From an uncultured Chthoniobacterales bacterium (GTDB lineage Bacteria > Verrucomicrobiota > Verrucomicrobiia > Chthoniobacterales > CAKUMP01), in contig CAKUMP010000109.1 in the NCBI GenBank assembly GCA_934667795.1, positions 1 through 7,598 of the forward strand: a DNA stretch of 7,598 nt, in the 5' to 3' direction. Below the pieces are notes generated by a model. That model was not told where the DNA came from and made no database searches. It saw only the letters and a list, made by a program, of their open reading frames with translations. Both the position numbers and the translations under genes were made by a program. Of this stretch, positions 5,903-7,598 are shown piece by piece. Every line of letters starts with the position of its first letter. The stretch's first letter is position 1.

Positions 5903-6367
5903 ATGAGGGATATGACATTCAAAAAAATCACTATTTTTTTAGTTTTCCTTGTATCATTCAGTGCAGCATCCAATCTTTCATCAGCCCCCCTTCATCCTCG
6001 CGATGAGATGTATATTGGCTGGGTAACTCAAGTGTTTTTATCTGCGGATGAGCGCAGAGATATGGAAGCATTGAAATATCTTTTGGATCCTGCTGTGACC
6101 GGACAGAAAAATATTACTCAACAAAAGCAAAAAGAGGTTTTGAAAAAGCTTACAGATAGCGGTTTTACAATAAAAAGAGCATGTCACATTGGTATGATCG
6201 GAGATTTGAGAGATGCCGCGTTAGTTAGAATGAAACCTCGAAATGAGCAGGATTCAGCTTCAGATGTCATACTTTATGTGATCAAAAGGGATGGTGTCTG
6301 GTTTGTTGCTTTTGCCGAACCTACGAACTTGCGGGGAATGTTCCTTAAACGACTCTTGAAAGACTAA
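5903..6367 (+). CDS. Hypothetical exported protein, possibly NTF2-like
   Basis: The 154-residue product starts with a signal peptide (MTFKKITIFLVFLVSFSAA followed by SNLSSA, cleavage likely before PLHPRD). The mature protein has helical stretches (RRDMEALKYLLDPAVTG, QQKQKEVLKKLTDSGFTI) followed by strand-like segments (AALVRMKPR, SDVILYVIKRDGVWFVAFAE). A helix-rich start and an ending like 'kr.dGvWfv' resemble the curved-sheet layout of NTF2-like or DUF4878-type periplasmic domains, but I cannot confirm it. It has one cysteine in the mature part. A second in-frame ATG at 5912 is possible and would not affect the signal peptide. The gap to the preceding gene is 27 bases, consistent with one transcript. 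Repeat copy B follows 23 bases after the stop. Confidence 0.72.
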   Translation: MRDMTFKKITIFLVFLVSFSAASNLSSAPLHPRDEMYIGWVTQVFLSADERRDMEALKYLLDPAVTGQKNITQQKQKEVLKKLTDSGFTIKRACHIGMIGDLRDAALVRMKPRNEQDSASDVILYVIKRDGVWFVAFAEPTNLRGMFLKRLLKD

Positions 6368-6390
6368 TGTGTACATATAAATGCTGAGAA

Positions 6391-6503
6391 TCAAGGCTAT
6401 TTGAGTCACGCTTGAGAGGCTTCCTGAGTCTATCGGGAATCAACTTGAGTGAACTTCCCTTCTTGGAGAGTAGCTGGCTCAGACTTATGTCATTGTTATG
6501 AAA
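6391..6503 (+). repeat. Diverged structured repeat, copy B (113 bp)
   Basis: This is the second copy of the element at 5113-5203, here between genes. The outer stem persists as CTGAGTC (6424-6430) with GGCTCAG (6476-6482): one A-to-G change turns a U-A pair into U-G, so pairing is kept. An extra 22 nt (6442-6463, containing AACTTGAGTGAACTT) sits at the tip, where GGGAA (6435-6439) can pair with TTCCC (6455-6459). The last 40 bases differ from copy A at only four positions. One plus-strand frame stays open through it to the TGA at 6499 but has no start codon, so I do not call it a gene. The next signal-peptide start is 97 bases downstream. Confidence 0.8.
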
Positions 6504-6600
6504 AATATTATACGAACGTATCCAAAAGTTCACGTCGCAAGTTTTTGTTCTACGATGCTCGAAATGAAATGTTATGGATAGCAATAGAATAATTTTTTGC

Positions 6601-7158
6601 ATGAGAAAACCAACGCTTGCCATTCTGACAATAGTTCTATCACTTACTATTTCTTGTATATTAAGTGCGAATGCTCAATCTTCCAACGACGCTATCGCCG
6701 AAGCTCGCAATAAATTGATTGAGGAGTTTATGACCTTGATGTCAACTGCTCCTGCCGACGCGCAGGAATTGGAGTCTAAACTCGCAGCAAACATGAAAGA
6801 TGTTCGGGCATGCCTTTTAAATACTCCACGCTTCAAGGATGATCCAACACCTATAACCTCATTTATCCGAAGTGTTTCAAAAACTATTTTAAATCAGGAG
6901 GAAAACATCGATAGTTTTTCTATTTTCACTTTAAACCGTCAAAAATCAAACAATAATAATGAGACGCATCAGAATGAGGATACTTTAATCGTTATAGTAA
7001 ATTTAAATAAAGATAGTATCGAGTCACCCTTATTGATTGTTTTTTTTAATTTTGCTCCTGAAAGTAGCCAGCTTATTGTATCACCTGTGTTTATTAAATC
7101 CTCTACTACGTTTTCATTATATGACTTGGCATTACGAGAACGTGATAGCACGCAATAG
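6601..7158 (+). CDS. Hypothetical exported protein
   Basis: The 185-residue product begins with a signal peptide (MRKPTLAILTIVLSLTISC then ILSANA, cleavage at ANA before QSSND). A cysteine in TISC is a poor lipobox, so a soluble periplasmic or secreted form is more likely than a lipoprotein. The mature N-terminal half is helical (NDAIAEARNKLIEEFMTLMS, AQELESKLAANMKDVRACLL). A polar Asn-rich linker (SNNNNETHQNED) separates it from a strand-rich C-terminal half (TLIVIVNLNKD, PLLIVFFNFAPESSQLIVS). I chose the ATG at 6601; an in-frame ATG at 6574 would add nine residues before the signal. Neither has a good Shine-Dalgarno. It is the last gene of the same-strand run. Base composition is AT-rich. 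No family is recognised. Confidence 0.7.
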   Translation: MRKPTLAILTIVLSLTISCILSANAQSSNDAIAEARNKLIEEFMTLMSTAPADAQELESKLAANMKDVRACLLNTPRFKDDPTPITSFIRSVSKTILNQEENIDSFSIFTLNRQKSNNNNETHQNEDTLIVIVNLNKDSIESPLLIVFFNFAPESSQLIVSPVFIKSSTTFSLYDLALRERDSTQ

Positions 7159-7309
7159 ACTATATCGTATTTGGCAATATTTATCCATGCCGTGAAGGGA
7201 ATCCTCTTCCTGATTTGTCCATTTTAGTACGGACAACGCGTTGATTCATAAATGAATGACACCGGAGACCGATTTAAATGGCGACAACATCCTTTTTTGG
7301 AAGAAAGTG
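7159..7309. other. Intergenic stretch with two inverted repeats
   Basis: No convincing gene is present. Two inverted repeats are visible: TTGTCC (7215-7220) with GGACAA (7231-7236) around a 10-base spacer, and the palindrome-like ATTCAT-AA-ATGAAT (7244-7257). Either could terminate the upstream cluster or serve as a control site for the promoter at 7310, but neither is followed by a T run, so termination is unproven. Further downstream, the rest of the window is the promoter and structured RNA region. Confidence 0.4.
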
Positions 7310-7338
7310 TTGAAAAATATGAAATATTATGTTATAAT
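7310..7338 (+). promoter_or_regulatory. Strong sigma70-type promoter
   Basis: TTGAAA (7310-7315) and a perfect TATAAT (7333-7338) are separated by exactly 17 bases, the optimum for the housekeeping sigma factor. The bases after the -10 (CCCCCGT) make a GC-rich discriminator, a feature of stable-RNA promoters under stringent control. A T run and an A-rich stretch lie just upstream (7291-7306). Transcription should start near 7345-7346. No Shine-Dalgarno plus ORF follows, so the product is likely a non-coding or leader RNA. This is by far the best promoter match in the window. Confidence 0.8.
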
Positions 7339-7345
7339 CCCCCGT

Positions 7346-7598
7346 AATTGGGGGGTATTTAAACTTAACCCTTGCTAACTATGTTCGTTTGAACGAACTA
7401 CGCTTGTTAGGACAACCTGTAGCGGTTTAGATTCACAGGGGTCGTTAAAACGGTCTGTAGCGTCCGAGGACAAAGCGCTAAGCGCGTGGTCGCAAGACAA
7501 GGGGAAATCACGTTTTAGATCAGGGGGTGTAAAGATTTGTCTGTAAAAGTCCGCACGAGACAAAGGCTCGCCACACTGGCAGCCGATGGAGCGTAGCG
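7346..7598 (+). ncRNA. Unidentified structured RNA or rRNA-type leader (5' part)
   Basis: The stretch begins at the predicted start site and runs off the window. It is unusually dense in short hairpins: CTAAC/GTTAG (7375-7410) enclosing GTTCGT/ACGAAC; CCTGT/ACAGG (7416-7439); GTC/GAC (7462-7471); GCGC/GCGC (7475-7485); GTC-GCAA-GAC with a GNRA loop (7489-7498); TTTGTCT/AGACAAA (7536-7564); and GGCT/AGCC with inner GCC/GGC (7565-7584). GACAA recurs four times at the 3' side of hairpins. Plus-strand frames are interrupted by stops. I see no hallmark of tmRNA, 6S, SRP RNA, RNase P or common riboswitches. A leader before an rRNA operon, a large structured RNA, or an RNA paired with a protein gene beyond the window are all open. 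The 3' end is not in view. Confidence 0.55.

Noticed and set aside
5113..6503. Repeat copies as integron attC sites, with the same-strand small ORFs as gene cassettes
   Set aside because: The repeats sit between small same-strand genes and have variable tips, but neither copy shows RYYYAAC/GTTRRRY core sites at its ends, several genes overlap with no site between them, and no integrase is in view.
6345..6623. 92-codon minus-strand ORF between the last two exported-protein genes
   Set aside because: It runs through repeat copy B and overlaps both flanking plus-strand genes. The equivalent minus-strand frame through copy A diverges after the 22-nt indel, so it is not conserved coding.
7375..7563. 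62-codon minus-strand ORF over the structured RNA region
   Set aside because: The translation resembles no protein I know, it lacks a Shine-Dalgarno, and the region is better explained by hairpins behind a strong plus-strand promoter.
7536..7584. RNase P-like (AAAGTCCG) or cobalamin riboswitch-like (GCCACACTGG) motif
   Set aside because: Only short fragments match; the neighbouring conserved blocks of either RNA are missing.

Overview
The window looks like bacterial chromosome, roughly mid-GC. The CysS, HemB and YidD sequences resemble those I associate with Verrucomicrobiota/PVC-type bacteria. That placement comes from memory of sequence style, not from a search, so treat it as tentative. 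The left half is ordinary core genome. The right half is more AT-rich and holds genes I do not recognise.

Left part (about 1-3910). A VapB/VapC toxin-antitoxin pair lies on the minus strand, with a perfect 16-bp palindrome over the vapB start. hemB (porphobilinogen synthase, with aspartates where zinc-type enzymes have cysteines) is also on the minus strand and ends in a long hairpin. Diverging from hemB is a plus-strand run of cysS (cysteinyl-tRNA synthetase), yidD (membrane-insertion factor) and a DUF971-type protein, with tight spacing and one overlap. A 30-bp imperfect palindrome at the left edge recurs right after the DUF971 gene, like a REP element.

Right part (about 3911-7158). A 66-codon ORF and five more ORFs lie on the plus strand, mostly touching or overlapping. 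The five longer ones begin with clear Sec signal peptides, so they are probably exported; I recognise none of them. A diverged repeat of about 91-113 bp occurs twice here: once forming the 3' end of the 98-codon gene and once between genes. Its two copies keep the same outer stem but differ by a 22-nt insertion near the tip.

Right edge (7159-7598). No credible gene is present. A near-consensus sigma70-type promoter (TTGAAA, 17 bp, TATAAT, GC-rich discriminator) is followed by at least 250 nt packed with short hairpins and running off the window. This looks like the 5' part of a stable structured RNA or an rRNA-type leader. I could not match it to tmRNA, 6S, SRP, RNase P or a familiar riboswitch.
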